Source: Erwinia sp039023475
GTDB lineage: Bacteria; Pseudomonadota; Gammaproteobacteria; Enterobacterales; Enterobacteriaceae
DNA: 64,000 nt
Direction of reading: 5' to 3'
NCBI RefSeq assembly: GCF_039023475.1
Contig: NZ_JBCHVB010000005.1
Coordinates: 1-64,000 of the forward strand
A program made the position numbers and the translations under genes. The notes below the pieces were generated by a model that saw only the letters and a program-made list of their open reading frames with translations, was not told the origin of the DNA and did no database searches. This document shows positions 1 through 8,058 of this stretch, piece after piece; position 1 is the stretch's first letter, and each line of letters opens with the position of its first letter.

Positions 1-1272
1 CGGTGGTGGTGGTGGCGGCGGAACATAAGTACGGATCGCATCCAGCACGGGTATATGCAGCTGGCCGCCATGCCAGAGTCCCAGGCTCATGCCCACCGGC
101 TCCCCCTGACGAGCCCAGCCATCCAGCTGCAAGGCATCCTGACGCAGCACCTGGACGGCACTGGCTTTAGGGCCGTAGTCATTCATGGCGGTGCGGTTAT
201 AGTGGGCAATATCAAATCCCAGTCGCTGGATCAGCTGGTGGTTGTTCCATGCGCTGGCGAGCAGCGCGACGATCCCGGCCAGCGTGAACAGACTCAACGC
301 AGAACGCCAGCCGCGCTGACGTGGCGTAAGCCCCGTTCCTTCAGGAAGCAACGGCAGAATAAAATCGGGCGACGGCGAAACGGAGGATGAGCCGGGCTCG
401 CCGGGTAACCAGCCTGCCACCTGATTGAGTGCAGTATGGCGGGACAGCCAGGCGGTCCAGAGCGAAGAGGGCAACGCACCCCGTAAAGCGGGCATCATCC
501 CCCATAACACCGCAGTGGGCATGACAACGGGGAGATCCGGGTTTTTATCTACAAACACCGCCACTACATGCTGACGAAACCAGCTCATCAGACTGTTCAT
601 CAGCACCTGCTGCTGCATGGCGGTCGCGCCGCCAGAGGTGATCCATGCTGCGACGGTGGAGGGAGCCTGAGACATAAGCCAGACGTGGACACCCTCTGCC
701 TGAACCTCAGCCTGCCAGAGCGTCTCGTTCATTATGGCGCTGCCCACTACCCCGCTCAGCACCACAGGAATGGTGTGACCGGTCTCCTTACGCAGCTGGC
801 TGATTTGCCAGCGCAGGGCCAGCAGACGACAGGTCAGGGATTCAGTATCGGCATGTTGCTGGGGACAGACTGTCACCATAATGGAAAGCTGACGCGCCCA
901 TTCCGGACGCTGCCGCAGCAGCTGACGGCCCACTTGTTGCAGATCCTGATCCTTTTCCAGCCGGAGCCAGCAGCCCTGCGTCACGGTCAGTAGTGGCGTC
1001 GCCTGGGGCCAGGCCTGTGGTAAATCGCCACAGACCAGCACCACCGGCTGACGATAAGTCGCTTCCGGCAGCGTATCCAGTCCCGTACTGACTTCATCTT
1101 CCGGACGTGCTGCGCGACGGCAGACGACATAGCTGGCCATCATAATCAGAACCCAGCCCGCCAGCATCAGCAGAACCGCCGTCAGCCGGGAAACAGGCAG
1201 GAACGCAAGGCATACAATCGCCGTCAGCAGTGCGGCCCACAGCGCCAGAAAACGGCAGAGCACCGGGGTCAT
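1..1272 (-). CDS. T6SS-linked OmpA-family membrane protein (partial, C-terminus beyond left edge)
   Basis: An open frame runs without a stop from an ATG at 1272 to the left edge, giving 424 codons. Two hydrophobic segments lie near residues 8-28 and 30-50 and a third near 324-342, followed by a short periplasmic-looking stretch ending in seven consecutive prolines (418-424) at the edge. A proline-rich linker of this kind precedes an OmpA/MotB peptidoglycan-binding domain in the protein that follows TssL in many enteric T6SS operons; that domain would lie outside the window, so the OmpA call is inference from context and architecture. The start codon overlaps the tssL stop (ATGA), so the two are translationally coupled. 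A likely role is anchoring the membrane complex to peptidoglycan. Confidence 0.75.
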   Translation of the reverse strand, partial: MTPVLCRFLALWAALLTAIVCLAFLPVSRLTAVLLMLAGWVLIMMASYVVCRRAARPEDEVSTGLDTLPEATYRQPVVLVCGDLPQAWPQATPLLTVTQGCWLRLEKDQDLQQVGRQLLRQRPEWARQLSIMVTVCPQQHADTESLTCRLLALRWQISQLRKETGHTIPVVLSGVVGSAIMNETLWQAEVQAEGVHVWLMSQAPSTVAAWITSGGATAMQQQVLMNSLMSWFRQHVVAVFVDKNPDLPVVMPTAVLWGMMPALRGALPSSLWTAWLSRHTALNQVAGWLPGEPGSSSVSPSPDFILPLLPEGTGLTPRQRGWRSALSLFTLAGIVALLASAWNNHQLIQRLGFDIAHYNRTAMNDYGPKASAVQVLRQDALQLDGWARQGEPVGMSLGLWHGGQLHIPVLDAIRTYVPPPPPPP

Positions 1273-1943
1273 TTCAGCGTTCCCGGCAGCAGTGAGGCCA
1301 GCGTCAGATCAAGCCAGTGGTTCAGCCCCCACCACAGTGCCACCAGCCCCGCCAGACTCAGGCCAATCCGCACGGGCCAGCTGTCGAAAATCCCCCCTAC
1401 GCCACGGCTGCGTCTGGCGTCAGCCAGCACCGGCAATGTCTGTGGATGCGTAAAAGGGGGAACCAGCACGCTCAGCGCCTCAACAAGTTTGGTCCGTTCC
1501 GGCTCCTCCAGGGAACGGTAACCGCCGAGGAAACCCAGCTGCATCACCCGATGAAAGCAGGTCAGAACCGCGATGTCCGGTGCAGGTTCCCGCAACACCT
1601 TCCGCATGCGGTTACACAGCTCATCGCCGGCATCCAGCGTGCCGAGGAAATGCCCCTGTAATGGGACGTCGTACCATTGCAGACAGGCGTCATCCTGTAC
1701 GCCGCGGCCTTTCACTACTTCATCAAGCAGCGCGCACTGCGCATAGAGAATATGCTGGCAGCTGGCTTCATCCAGCTCTACGGCTTTCAGCGCCTGCCGG
1801 ACTCGCTCCACATCCGCCACGCAGCGTTCCCAGAGCCTGCGTCCCTCTCCCTCTTTAAAAGAGGGGCCGTGGCGCAGGCTGATGACCTGCAGCCAGGTGT
1901 CCTGCAGCAGGTTGTCGATATCACAGCTTAATTTGTTACTCAT
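1269..1943 (-). CDS. tssL: Type VI secretion protein TssL (DotU/IcmH family, short form)
   Basis: This 224-residue protein is an inner-membrane component of the T6SS trans-envelope complex, partnering TssM and TssJ and contacting the baseplate through TssK. The N-terminal cytoplasmic DotU domain is followed by a single C-terminal membrane helix at about residues 192-211 (rich in L, A, W), the usual tail-anchored layout. It has no fused peptidoglycan-binding domain; the adjacent OmpA-type gene may supply that function. Its ATG overlaps the tssK stop and its stop overlaps the next start, so translation is tightly coupled. Confidence 0.93.
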   Translation of the reverse strand: MSNKLSCDIDNLLQDTWLQVISLRHGPSFKEGEGRRLWERCVADVERVRQALKAVELDEASCQHILYAQCALLDEVVKGRGVQDDACLQWYDVPLQGHFLGTLDAGDELCNRMRKVLREPAPDIAVLTCFHRVMQLGFLGGYRSLEEPERTKLVEALSVLVPPFTHPQTLPVLADARRSRGVGGIFDSWPVRIGLSLAGLVALWWGLNHWLDLTLASLLPGTLK

Positions 1944-3280
1944 GTTCTCAGCACCGCAAACAGTTCAAGTTCAGGCTCACCCAGCATGCCCGGGACATAG
2001 AACATGCAGCTGCCGCTTTCCAGCATCTCTGCCGCAACCGGATGGGACAGATCGAGCGTGAAATACTGGTTTTCAAGACGCAGAGGTATCGCCGCAGGAA
2101 CATGACGCAGCGGCTTCAGCGGAATGCCCCGCTGTGATGAGTTCACAATACTGAGCACATAGTCCGGGCTTCCCACGCGGCACTGCTGCGGAAACTGTTC
2201 CTGCAGCTGTGCCGCCGGCATCGGTGAACGAACGGAAAGATAGTAATCCGCCTCTTCACGCAGGCGCGGGTCCTGCAAGCGAGCAAGCCACTGGCGCAGA
2301 CGTTTATCATGGGTGAGTTCGATAGCCACCACGCGTGACGGCAGGCTCGCTTCCATCAGGTCGCTCAGTAAATCAAACAGCGGCGGGAAGACCGCGCCCG
2401 GCTGCTCGTGCTGATACGCAGGAATAGCGCTGACCTGATGCTCAAGCGAGAAAGTGAGCAGACTGCCGGCCAGACGGGCCAGTTCCAGATAAAGGCGTTC
2501 TGCCGGACTTTGCGGATAACGCTGAAACTGGCTCAGCACCGGCTCAGCGCTGTTCAGGGCGTTCAGCAACCAGAACAGCGACACGTCGGCAACCGCGAAA
2601 TCCGCCATGCGTTCGTTGCTTTCACGGCGCATGGCCATCAGGCGGGTCAGGCGGGCGCGCAACTGGATCATCAACTGTTCAAGCTGGGCCATCAGCCAGC
2701 GGCTACCCTGTACGGACAGCAGCGGTGGTATAAAGGCCCCGTCCAGAGACCAGACGCCCTGCGGATCTTGCAGCAAGCGGGCCACCGGACAGGTCAGATA
2801 ATCGCTGTTATTCTGGTCAGCAAATCGCAGAGTGATTTCCGGCGACATCACCGCAATCTGACGATTGTCGTCGCCGAACTGATTACGGACGTCACGCCAC
2901 TGCTGCCGGTAACGCACCGGGCGCTCCGGAACTTCATCCGGTTTCAGGCAGTTGCCGCCGTTCGCCTTCAGAAGCGGCAAAGCCAGCACGACCACCGCGC
3001 CATGCAGGGCTCCCTCCAGCGACAGGGCGGGTGGCAACGCATCGGCATTATTCGTATCAATCAGCGTGCCATCCTGAAAACGCAGATGCAGGTGGTTCGC
3101 CTGCAGACGGTTCAGTTTCAGGGGGCCGGCTTCAAAAGCGACATTAAGCACGCCCCACGGATGGCTGAGGCTCATTTGTGCAATACATTCAGCGGTCCAG
3201 GCCGCATACGCGGCCTGTTGCTGAAAATGCTGGGGAGAGATCATCACGCCTCTGCCCCATAACGGCTGTTCCGTTTTCAT
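1940..3280 (-). CDS. tssK: Type VI secretion baseplate protein TssK
   Basis: TssK (446 residues here) is a trimeric baseplate subunit connecting the TssL/TssM membrane complex to the sheath and tube assembly platform. The N-terminus (LWGRGVMISPQHFQQQ) is the conserved TssK start region. Two in-frame ATGs are available. The one at 3280 has an AGGA element five bases upstream, whereas the ATG at 3286 overlaps the end of that element, so 3280 is chosen. It lies 12 bases after tssC and overlaps tssL by four bases. Confidence 0.94.
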   Translation of the reverse strand: MKTEQPLWGRGVMISPQHFQQQAAYAAWTAECIAQMSLSHPWGVLNVAFEAGPLKLNRLQANHLHLRFQDGTLIDTNNADALPPALSLEGALHGAVVVLALPLLKANGGNCLKPDEVPERPVRYRQQWRDVRNQFGDDNRQIAVMSPEITLRFADQNNSDYLTCPVARLLQDPQGVWSLDGAFIPPLLSVQGSRWLMAQLEQLMIQLRARLTRLMAMRRESNERMADFAVADVSLFWLLNALNSAEPVLSQFQRYPQSPAERLYLELARLAGSLLTFSLEHQVSAIPAYQHEQPGAVFPPLFDLLSDLMEASLPSRVVAIELTHDKRLRQWLARLQDPRLREEADYYLSVRSPMPAAQLQEQFPQQCRVGSPDYVLSIVNSSQRGIPLKPLRHVPAAIPLRLENQYFTLDLSHPVAAEMLESGSCMFYVPGMLGEPELELFAVLRT

Positions 3281-3292
3281 CGGCATCCTGCC

Positions 3293-4834
3293 TTATGCTT
3301 TCGCCTTCGGCATTTTTGAGACCAGCGAAAGACTGACGTCCATTCCTTCAACCTGAAAGTGCGGCACGGCAAACAGCTGTACGCGGAAGAAGCCCGGATT
3401 GTCCTCAATATCCTCCACGGTGACTTTCGCATCACGCAGCGGATGGGAGGCCTGAAGTTCGTCGCCCGGATCGGTCATCTCCGTGACCAGACCACGTACC
3501 CAGGTATTCAGCTCCAGCTCCAGCAGCCGGCGGTCTTTGGTGCTGCCGATGTTTTCACGCTGGATAAGCTTCAGGTAGTGCGCAATGCGCGACAGCAGGA
3601 AGATATAGGGCAGACGGGCGTTGATGCGGCTGTTGGCCGTCGCATCCGCCGTGTCGTACAGCGCCGGTTTCTGGGCGGAGTTCGCCGAGAAGAAGCAGGC
3701 GTAATCGCGGTTTTTGTAGTACGAGAGAGGGATAAAGCCCAGACTGGCAAACTCAAACTCACGGGTTTCCGGGATCATCACCTCACTCGGGATCTTCACC
3801 TGATTGCCGGTGCCCAGATCGTAGAGATGGATCGGCAGATCCTGCACCGCCCCACCCGCCTGCGGACCGCGGATCTGCACACACCAGCCGTTACTGATAA
3901 AGCTTTTCACCATATTGGCGGCAAAGGCAAAGGCGGCGCTGGTCCAGAGGTATTTGTCGTGATCCGGCCCTTTTACCTCCTCGGTGTAGTTGAAGCTGCG
4001 CACCGGCACGGTATCCGGGCCGTAGGGCAGGCGTCCCAGCACGCGCGGCATCACCAGACCGATATAGCGGGCGTCGTCCGTCTCGCGGAAGGATTTCCAT
4101 TTGATGTACTCGGCGCGGTCGAAGTAGTTGCCGATATCCTTAATCGCGGCGACCTCTTCCATGGAATCCTTAAGGAAGAACTGCGGTCCGGCCGCGCCGA
4201 TAAACGGCATATGCGCCGCCGCCGACACTTTGGAGATATTGCGCAGCAGCGCCACATCCTGCGCGGAGGCATCAAACTCAAAGGCGGAAATCAGCGCCCC
4301 GACCGGCTCGCCGCCGGGGGTGTCATACTCATCGATATAGGTGTGTTTATAGAGCCCGCTCTGAATGATCTCAGGCGAGTCCTCAAAGTCCTGGCGTAAA
4401 TCGTCTTTGGAGAGGTCCAGCAGCTCGATTTTGACGTTCTGGCGGAAGTCGGTTTTATCCACCAGCGATTTCACGCCGCGCCATAAGGACTCCACGGCCT
4501 GAAAGGCTTCATGGTGCATGACCGCGTCCAGCTGGCGGCTGATCTGATGGTCCAGCGTCGCGATATGGTGGTCAATCAGCGTTTTATCCAGCCGCTCCAC
4601 CGGCGAGCCCGCTTTACTCAGGCACTCCAGAAAAACCTGCATCCCGGCGGTCAGACGTTCACCGGCGGAGGCGTCAGACATCGCCTGCGTATCCTGCCAG
4701 CTGTCGAGCGCACTCAGCTCGGAGACGGGGTTCAGATTGATTTTTTCGAACAGGGACGCGTAGACGCTCCCCCCTGCCGGCTGCGTCAGCACCAGGCTTT
4801 CACCGCCCGCCACATTTTCATTATTTACAGACAT
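3293..4834 (-). CDS. tssC: Type VI secretion contractile sheath large subunit TssC (VipB)
   Basis: This 513-residue protein forms, with TssB, the contractile sheath that wraps the Hcp tube and drives injection. The length and the conserved core (for example WRGVKSLVDKT, and LPYGPDTVPVRSFNYTEEV in the middle) are typical of the family. The start at 4834 is chosen because GAGG lies seven bases upstream; the in-frame ATG at 4840 directly abuts that GAGGA and is too close to use it. The gene is 39 bases downstream of tssB and 12 bases upstream of tssK. Confidence 0.95.
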   Translation of the reverse strand: MSVNNENVAGGESLVLTQPAGGSVYASLFEKINLNPVSELSALDSWQDTQAMSDASAGERLTAGMQVFLECLSKAGSPVERLDKTLIDHHIATLDHQISRQLDAVMHHEAFQAVESLWRGVKSLVDKTDFRQNVKIELLDLSKDDLRQDFEDSPEIIQSGLYKHTYIDEYDTPGGEPVGALISAFEFDASAQDVALLRNISKVSAAAHMPFIGAAGPQFFLKDSMEEVAAIKDIGNYFDRAEYIKWKSFRETDDARYIGLVMPRVLGRLPYGPDTVPVRSFNYTEEVKGPDHDKYLWTSAAFAFAANMVKSFISNGWCVQIRGPQAGGAVQDLPIHLYDLGTGNQVKIPSEVMIPETREFEFASLGFIPLSYYKNRDYACFFSANSAQKPALYDTADATANSRINARLPYIFLLSRIAHYLKLIQRENIGSTKDRRLLELELNTWVRGLVTEMTDPGDELQASHPLRDAKVTVEDIEDNPGFFRVQLFAVPHFQVEGMDVSLSLVSKMPKAKA

Positions 4835-4873
4835 CAGCATTCCTCAGTTAATCCGTTAAAAGGGTGTTGCCGT

Positions 4874-5371
4874 TCAGGGCTGCTTCGGGGCCAGGGCAGA
4901 AAGCTCGGCCCGGAGTTCCGCGCTCAGGGCCGGATCGCGCAGGATATTTTCCAGCGCTTTCCGGAACGCCTGGTTATCCAGCAGGTTGGCTTTGAGGTCA
5001 CGGAGGAGATTGCGCATGGCGAGCATGGCTTTAAGCTGGGGGATCTGACGGGCCACCTGTTCAGGTTCAAAGTCTTTCATGTCGCTGAAAGCGAGGCTGA
5101 CGTTTTCTTCGCTGCCGTCACCGGCGAGGGTATTTTCGACGGTGAGGTTAATTTTTGGGGAATATTCAGAAAGGACGCTGTTAAAGTTATTTTTACTGAT
5201 GTTCACTTTAGCGCGCTCCGACAGGGGCGCCTTCTCCTGGCCATTGCTGAAATCACCGGTTACCAGTAATTTCAGGGGTAATTCCGTTTTTCTTCCCGCA
5301 CCACCCGTGTGCAGGTCAAGCTTGAGGTTAATACGCGCCTTCGGTATCTCCCGCTGGAAACTGTCACTCAT
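4874..5371 (-). CDS. tssB: Type VI secretion contractile sheath small subunit TssB (VipA)
   Basis: TssB (165 residues) pairs with TssC to form the sheath protomer. The conserved N-terminal part (IPKARINLKLDL, then LPLKLLVTGDFS) is present. An upstream in-frame start would add 14 residues, but the ATG at 5371 gives the usual family N-terminus and has AGAGGG a suitable distance upstream. It is the first T6SS gene of this operon in the window, and the following 1.4 kb carries no recognisable gene, so the operon promoter is probably just upstream of 5371. Confidence 0.94.
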   Translation of the reverse strand: MSDSFQREIPKARINLKLDLHTGGAGRKTELPLKLLVTGDFSNGQEKAPLSERAKVNISKNNFNSVLSEYSPKINLTVENTLAGDGSEENVSLAFSDMKDFEPEQVARQIPQLKAMLAMRNLLRDLKANLLDNQAFRKALENILRDPALSAELRAELSALAPKQP

Positions 5372-5887
5372 CAGTTCATCCCTCTTATTTATCGCTGTGT
5401 GATCTCTTCGCACGTCAATTCCCTGCGTGCTAAATTCAGATTATTACACCTTTCGTAGTTCAAATTTAAGATCCTGACACTAAATTTTAAAATTAACAGG
5501 TGCTCAAATGAGATTAAAAGGATAAAAAATAGAATTTGCGCCCCATGAGCACACATACTGACTGTTTCAGGCGCAAAAAATAGAGATTTACAGTGATAAA
5601 CACCAGGCATTCAAAATTTTAATGCAACACACTCTTTACATTGATGAAAAAAAGCCCTGTTAAGGAGGGTCCGTCAACTGGAAATTTACTGGAAAATACA
5701 GACTGTAATACGAACCCATTGAGAAAGCGGCAAACTAAATTAACGCATAAAACAGGTGTTCATTGCCTGTAGCCCGTTAGTTAAAATACCCTTACTAAAA
5801 CAGCACCCAGCTTAATAATTAAGATTACACATAAATAAAAACAGCAAAAGACACTCCACACAGAACATTCAATTAAACAAGCGCTGT

Positions 5888-6070
5888 TCAGTACGCAATG
5901 ATTTTATACCTTCTCATATTGCTATTCGAGACGAATTCATTAATGTTTTTTCCGTCTGAATCTATCGTACAATCCGGGCTGACCGCCCCTGAAAAATCTA
6001 TTACTTCATCCCCGTGAAAACTAATATCCTCTTTTAGTGACTGTGCTTTCAGGCTTCGCAACTCAGTCAC
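5888..6070 (-). pseudogene. Short unrecognised open stretch, possible gene remnant
   Basis: A 60-codon frame begins at a GTG (6070) and ends in TGA. The same frame is open for a few codons upstream before meeting a stop, so it could be the C-terminal piece of a larger broken gene. The composition is mixed hydrophilic (DISFHGDEVIDFSGAV), not repetitive. No family was recognised and there is no clear Shine-Dalgarno element. It may equally be chance. Confidence 0.2.
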
Positions 6071-6136
6071 CGCCAGAGTTACAGGTATTGTTCAGAATAA
6101 GGAATTTTATTGGCACCCTCCTGACGGTAAAGCTGA

Positions 6137-6376
6137 GTACAAACCGCCCGACGCTATTTTACGACGGCTGAACCTATTCATGACCACCTTGAGCCTGACG
6201 GCTCAGAGCCAGCTTATGCCGCTTACTCTGCTGTTGATGACATGAGCAATCAGGCTGGCTGCCGTGCCGGGGCTGCAATTGCGTATGGTGAAACAGGCCA
6301 GCGATGCGTCCGCTCTATTCCCCGGCACAATATGACTGCCTGTAACATCGGTAATGCACCAGATGCCGGCCCTTAG
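6137..6376 (+). pseudogene. Unrecognised open stretch, possible remnant of a coding gene
   Basis: An open frame of 79 codons runs between a TGA (6134) and a TAG (6374). It has no upstream ATG; the only internal ATGs come late. The translation is alanine- and glycine-rich with three cysteines (AGCRAGAAIAYGETGQRC) and reads like real protein rather than random sequence. No family was recognised. It is probably a decayed fragment, if it was ever coding. Confidence 0.2.
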
Positions 6377-6832
6377 GGTATGGTACTGAAGCAGAGACGC
6401 TGACGGGCCAGGAAAAATTCAATATCCCGGCAATCATCCCTTTAAAAGAAAAGGCACCCCCGCTCGTGCAAGCGCCTGCCTGATGGTTTTCCCTACACTC
6501 CGCCGCGATAACGCAATGAATTTCATTGATTAAAATACTATTAACTAGCGGAACTAAAATAAGCCTGCAAAAGGGTTTTGCATTCAATAAGCGTCTTTTC
6601 CGGCAGCGCAATTTCCTGAAAAACGCCTCCCGTCACAGTAATGAAAAGAGCGCGTTCTAATTTCTCACAAGGCTTGTGTAACCTGGAAATTTAACTTAGG
6701 TTATTAACAAGATATTTCAAAATTCATTATTTTCCATCATTTTGCTGCCCGGCTTCTGGTCGCCGCAGCGCTTTATCGCAGCCTGATTTTTTTATCACTT
6801 ATCTCATCATGGAATGATGTTGAGAGAGATAC

Positions 6833-6946
6833 ATGCGAAAAAGACTCTTCATTATCATCCTGTTTGCCCTGTCAACGGCCAGAGCCAGCGGTATCTATCT
6901 TTATGAGATCGGCACCGACGACATCAGGCCGATCATCACTGATTAA
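6833..6946 (+). pseudogene. Truncated FadL/OmpP1-type outer-membrane protein, N-terminal fragment
   Basis: A 37-codon frame encodes a basic N-terminus and hydrophobic signal peptide (MRKRLFIIILFALSTARA) followed by SGIYLYEIGTDD. That is the N-terminal signature of FadL/OmpP1/TodX-type hydrophobic-compound channels, which continue for about 400 residues in intact members. Here the frame ends after seven more unrelated residues, 13 bases before the next gene. The FadL assignment rests on this short motif only. The simplest reading is an internal deletion that left the signal peptide and first mature residues in front of the downstream small gene. Confidence 0.5.
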
Positions 6947-6959
6947 CCGGGAGGATAAA

Positions 6960-7256
6960 ATGCATTATCTGATAGCTGCGCTGACTTTACTGGCATTAAC
7001 CGGCCCCGCCGTGGCGGACTCACCCTATAAAAATCTCGCCTTCGCCCTGAAGCAGCAGAAGATGACCGACGATCTGCGCAACCACTGCCAGATCCCGGTC
7101 AGCGTGGCCGATGAAGCGTTAAGGCAGCGCTTTTTAGCTGAGCCGCAACAGAGCGACCTGCTGCTCTCCGCCGCTCAGGCATTGAAAGCAAACGATGAGC
7201 CACGCTATTTATCTTTGCTGGCAAAGATCGAATGTCCTGACGCAGAGGACAGGTAA
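6960..7256 (+). CDS. Small exported protein of unknown function
   Basis: This 98-residue protein starts with a typical signal peptide (hydrophobic run to a PAVADS cleavage-like site near residue 20) and continues as a charged, helix-prone mature part with two cysteines (one near residue 42 and one near the C-terminus). The start at 6960 has GGGAGG at good spacing upstream; a longer frame from 6864 lacks a signal peptide. It sits 13 bases behind the FadL-like fragment, so it may be the surviving second gene of a former outer-membrane transport operon. I do not recognise its family. Confidence 0.65.
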   Translation: MHYLIAALTLLALTGPAVADSPYKNLAFALKQQKMTDDLRNHCQIPVSVADEALRQRFLAEPQQSDLLLSAAQALKANDEPRYLSLLAKIECPDAEDR

Positions 7257-7350
7257 CGCCGGACGGGAACGGGGTCTGCCTGCCCGCCAGCGAAGCGATT
7301 TGGCTGAGGCTATACGCGAGGCAGCGGGCGTCTCGTTTAGCGGCGCTGCG

Positions 7351-7382
7351 GCTGCCACCGGGAAGCGCTGCCACCGGGAAGC
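7351..7382. repeat. Perfect 16-bp tandem duplication beside kdpE
   Basis: The 16-mer GCTGCCACCGGGAAGC occurs twice back to back at 7351-7366 and 7367-7382. It ends four bases before the kdpE stop codon (7387-7389 on the minus strand), in the non-coding gap between the small exported gene and kdpE. This looks like a replication-slippage duplication. Confidence 0.85.
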
Positions 7383-7386
7383 GCTG

Positions 7387-8058
7387 TCAGCGCACAAACC
7401 GGTATCCCACGCCATTTTCCGTAATAAAATGCTGCGGGCGGGCCGGGCTTTCTTCCAGCTTGTGGCGTAAATGCCCCATATAGATTCGCAGATAGTGGCT
7501 GTTGCTACCGGCGTTCGGCCCCCAGACCTGCCGGAGGATCTGCGTCTGCGTCAGCACCTTTCCCGGATTTCCCGCCAGCAAAGCCAGCAGGCGAAATTCC
7601 GTGGGCGTCAGGTGAACCGACGCGTCGCCCCGCGTGACGGTATGCGCGGTGAGATTGACGGTAATATCGCCAAACTGCACCACATCTTCCTGGCCCTGCT
7701 CGTGGCGGCGCAGCGCAACGCGGACGCGCGCCTGAAGCTCCCCCATGCCGAAGGGTTTACAGAGAAAATCATCCGCGCCCGCGTCCAGCGCCGCAATTTT
7801 ATCCTCTTCCCCGGTGCGGGCGGAAAGCACAATGATCGGTTTGGTGCTCCACTGACGAAACTGGTGAATAAAAGCGATGCCGTCACCATCCGGCAGGCCC
7901 AGATCGAGGATCACCAGTTCGGGACGCCGGGCGGCGGCCGTCGTCAGCCCCTGCGCCAGGGTTCCGGCGTCATAAACCCGGATGTTGTCGTTTTCCAGCG
8001 CGACCCTTAAATAGCGGCAGATCTGTTTTTCATCGTCGATAATCAGCACGTTTTTCAT
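7387..8058 (-). CDS. kdpE: KdpE, OmpR-type response regulator of potassium transport
   Basis: KdpE (223 residues) activates kdpFABC when phosphorylated by KdpD under potassium limitation or osmotic stress. The receiver domain (about 1-115) has the acidic pair in LIIDDE, the phosphoacceptor D52 in LVILDLGLPDGDG and the conserved lysine at 101 (CKPFG). The C-terminal winged-helix domain ends with the usual GVGYRF motif. It overlaps kdpD by four bases and is the last gene of the operon. Confidence 0.97.
   Translation of the reverse strand: MKNVLIIDDEKQICRYLRVALENDNIRVYDAGTLAQGLTTAAARRPELVILDLGLPDGDGIAFIHQFRQWSTKPIIVLSARTGEEDKIAALDAGADDFLCKPFGMGELQARVRVALRRHEQGQEDVVQFGDITVNLTAHTVTRGDASVHLTPTEFRLLALLAGNPGKVLTQTQILRQVWGPNAGSNSHYLRIYMGHLRHKLEESPARPQHFITENGVGYRFVR

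Larger units (their letters stand above)
5372..6832. other. Gene-poor AT-rich stretch, probably decayed acquired DNA
   Basis: This 1.46-kb region upstream of tssB has visibly lower GC than the flanking T6SS and kdp genes. No complete recognisable gene was found on either strand. Short open stretches with protein-like composition occur at 5888-6070 (minus) and 6137-6376 (plus), both lacking a convincing start or ribosome binding site. The tssB promoter is expected near its right-hand, gene-proximal part, but no strong -10/-35 pair was identified. Confidence 0.5.

Noticed and set aside
1..21. GGT/GGC repeat at the left edge as a microsatellite.
   Set aside because: It encodes a proline linker in the OmpA-type protein, so it is coding sequence rather than a separate repeat element.
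2408..3262. Plus-strand open frame (284 codons) opposite tssK.
   Set aside because: It is antisense to a well-supported T6SS gene and its translation is arginine/glutamine-rich shadow sequence.
3359..4399. Plus-strand open frame (346 codons) opposite tssC.
   Set aside because: It is antisense to tssC, with no domain or ribosome binding site.
5389..5610. Minus-strand 73-codon frame just upstream of tssB.
   Set aside because: It overlaps the tssB start, has a poor start context and an odd composition.
6315..6611. Minus-strand 98-codon frame in the gene-poor region.
   Set aside because: Composition is cysteine- and arginine-rich without any motif; it looks like chance in decayed DNA.
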